DNA from: an uncultured Flavobacterium sp.
Lineage (GTDB): Bacteria > Bacteroidota > Bacteroidia > Flavobacteriales > Flavobacteriaceae
Direction of reading: 5' to 3'
Length of the DNA stretch: 5,254 nt
NCBI GenBank assembly: GCA_946480635.1
Contig: CAMLKV010000194.1
Coordinates: forward strand, 1 to 5,254
The notes under the pieces are model-generated. The model saw nothing but the letters and a program-made list of their open reading frames with translations, ran no database searches and was not told the DNA's origin. Shown here in pieces: positions 5,091 through 5,254 of this stretch. The translations under genes were made by a program, and so were the position numbers. Positions within the stretch are counted from its first letter, which is position 1. Each line of letters begins with the position of its first letter.

Positions 5091-5114
5091 GCTTCGAATA
5101 GCGATATTTGAAGC
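5091..5114 (+). other. rRNA leader hairpin
   Basis: GCTTCGAAT (5091-5099) pairs with ATTTGAAGC (5106-5114) over 9 bp with one G-U wobble, closing a 6-nt loop AGCGAT. It lies between the last boxA-like element and the 16S gene. It may help leader RNA folding or processing. Confidence 0.6.
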
Positions 5115-5202
5115 ACAAAAAAATAAGAGTAAGAGAAATCGAGAGATTTGAAAAACCTAGCATCTTTGTCTACAAAATTAAGCATTAAGCTTTAAAAATT
5201 AT

Positions 5203-5254
5203 ACGATGAAGAGTTTGATCCTGGCTCAGGATGAACGCTAGCGGCAGGCTTAAC
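5203..5254 (+). rRNA. rrs: 16S ribosomal RNA, 5' end (partial)
   Basis: TGAAGAGTTTGATCCTGGCT at 5207-5226, followed by CAGGATGAACGCTAGCGG, is the universal 5' end of bacterial 16S rRNA, including the standard 27F primer region. The GGATGAACGCTAGCGGCAGG continuation and CTTAAC ending are the form seen in Bacteroidota. Aligned by eye to E. coli, where this TGAAGAG begins at base 5, the mature 5' end falls near 5203. Only about 52 nt of the gene are in the window. It is the start of an rRNA operon and explains the strong tandem promoters upstream. Confidence 0.97.

Noticed and set aside
5161..5168. CATCTTTG as a fifth rRNA promoter just before 16S
   Set aside because: The first base differs from TAnnTTTG, the only TTTG upstream (5147-5150) is just 10 bp away, and the shared CACCC(C)GCAA region is absent.

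Overview
The window looks like chromosomal DNA from a flavobacterium (phylum Bacteroidota, probably Flavobacterium or a close relative). It is strongly AT-rich and its genes lack obvious Shine-Dalgarno sequences. Several start regions carry the Bacteroidota promoter signature (TTG or TTTG, a spacer of about 19-21 bp, then TAnnTTTG). The proteins read like flavobacterial housekeeping proteins. The genus is inferred from recall, because no database search was possible.

Layout: (1) 3-329 (+) is the C-terminal end of a class V PLP-dependent aminotransferase. (2) 330-440 is a hairpin-forming intergenic repeat between two convergent genes. (3) 440-1141 (-) is a class I SAM-dependent methyltransferase. 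(4) 1213-1710 (+), divergent from it, is a YkgJ-type cysteine-cluster protein. It ends inside a perfect 38-nt palindrome that acts as a terminator for both strands. (5) 1740-1761 is a small REP-like palindrome abutting the next gene. (6) 1761-3014 (-) is a lipoprotein of the DUF1343/NamZ exo-N-acetylmuramidase family. (7) 3018-4271 (+), only 3 bp away and divergent, is a LolC/LolE-type ABC transporter permease with a TTG start. (8) 4301-4422 is a second copy of the intergenic repeat, in opposite orientation, with a REP-like palindrome inside its loop. (9) 4423-5202 is a non-coding rRNA promoter and leader region. (10) From 5203 the 16S rRNA begins and runs off the window.

Each protein gene is transcribed opposite to its neighbour, so there is no operon in the window and the genes do not form one pathway. 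Two themes link some of them. NamZ (peptidoglycan fragment breakdown) and the Lol-type permease (lipoprotein release to the outer membrane) both concern the cell envelope. The junctions between convergent genes hold palindromic, terminator-like structures.

The most distinctive part is 4590-5120. Four tandem promoters share almost the same -7 and start region (TTTGCACCCGCAA or TTTGCACCCCGCAA), and each is followed by a GTTCwT...ATATTG box that resembles the boxA antitermination signal. A 9-bp leader hairpin and the 16S gene follow. I found no coding system that looks novel. The repeats and the modular rRNA promoter array are the parts worth a second look.
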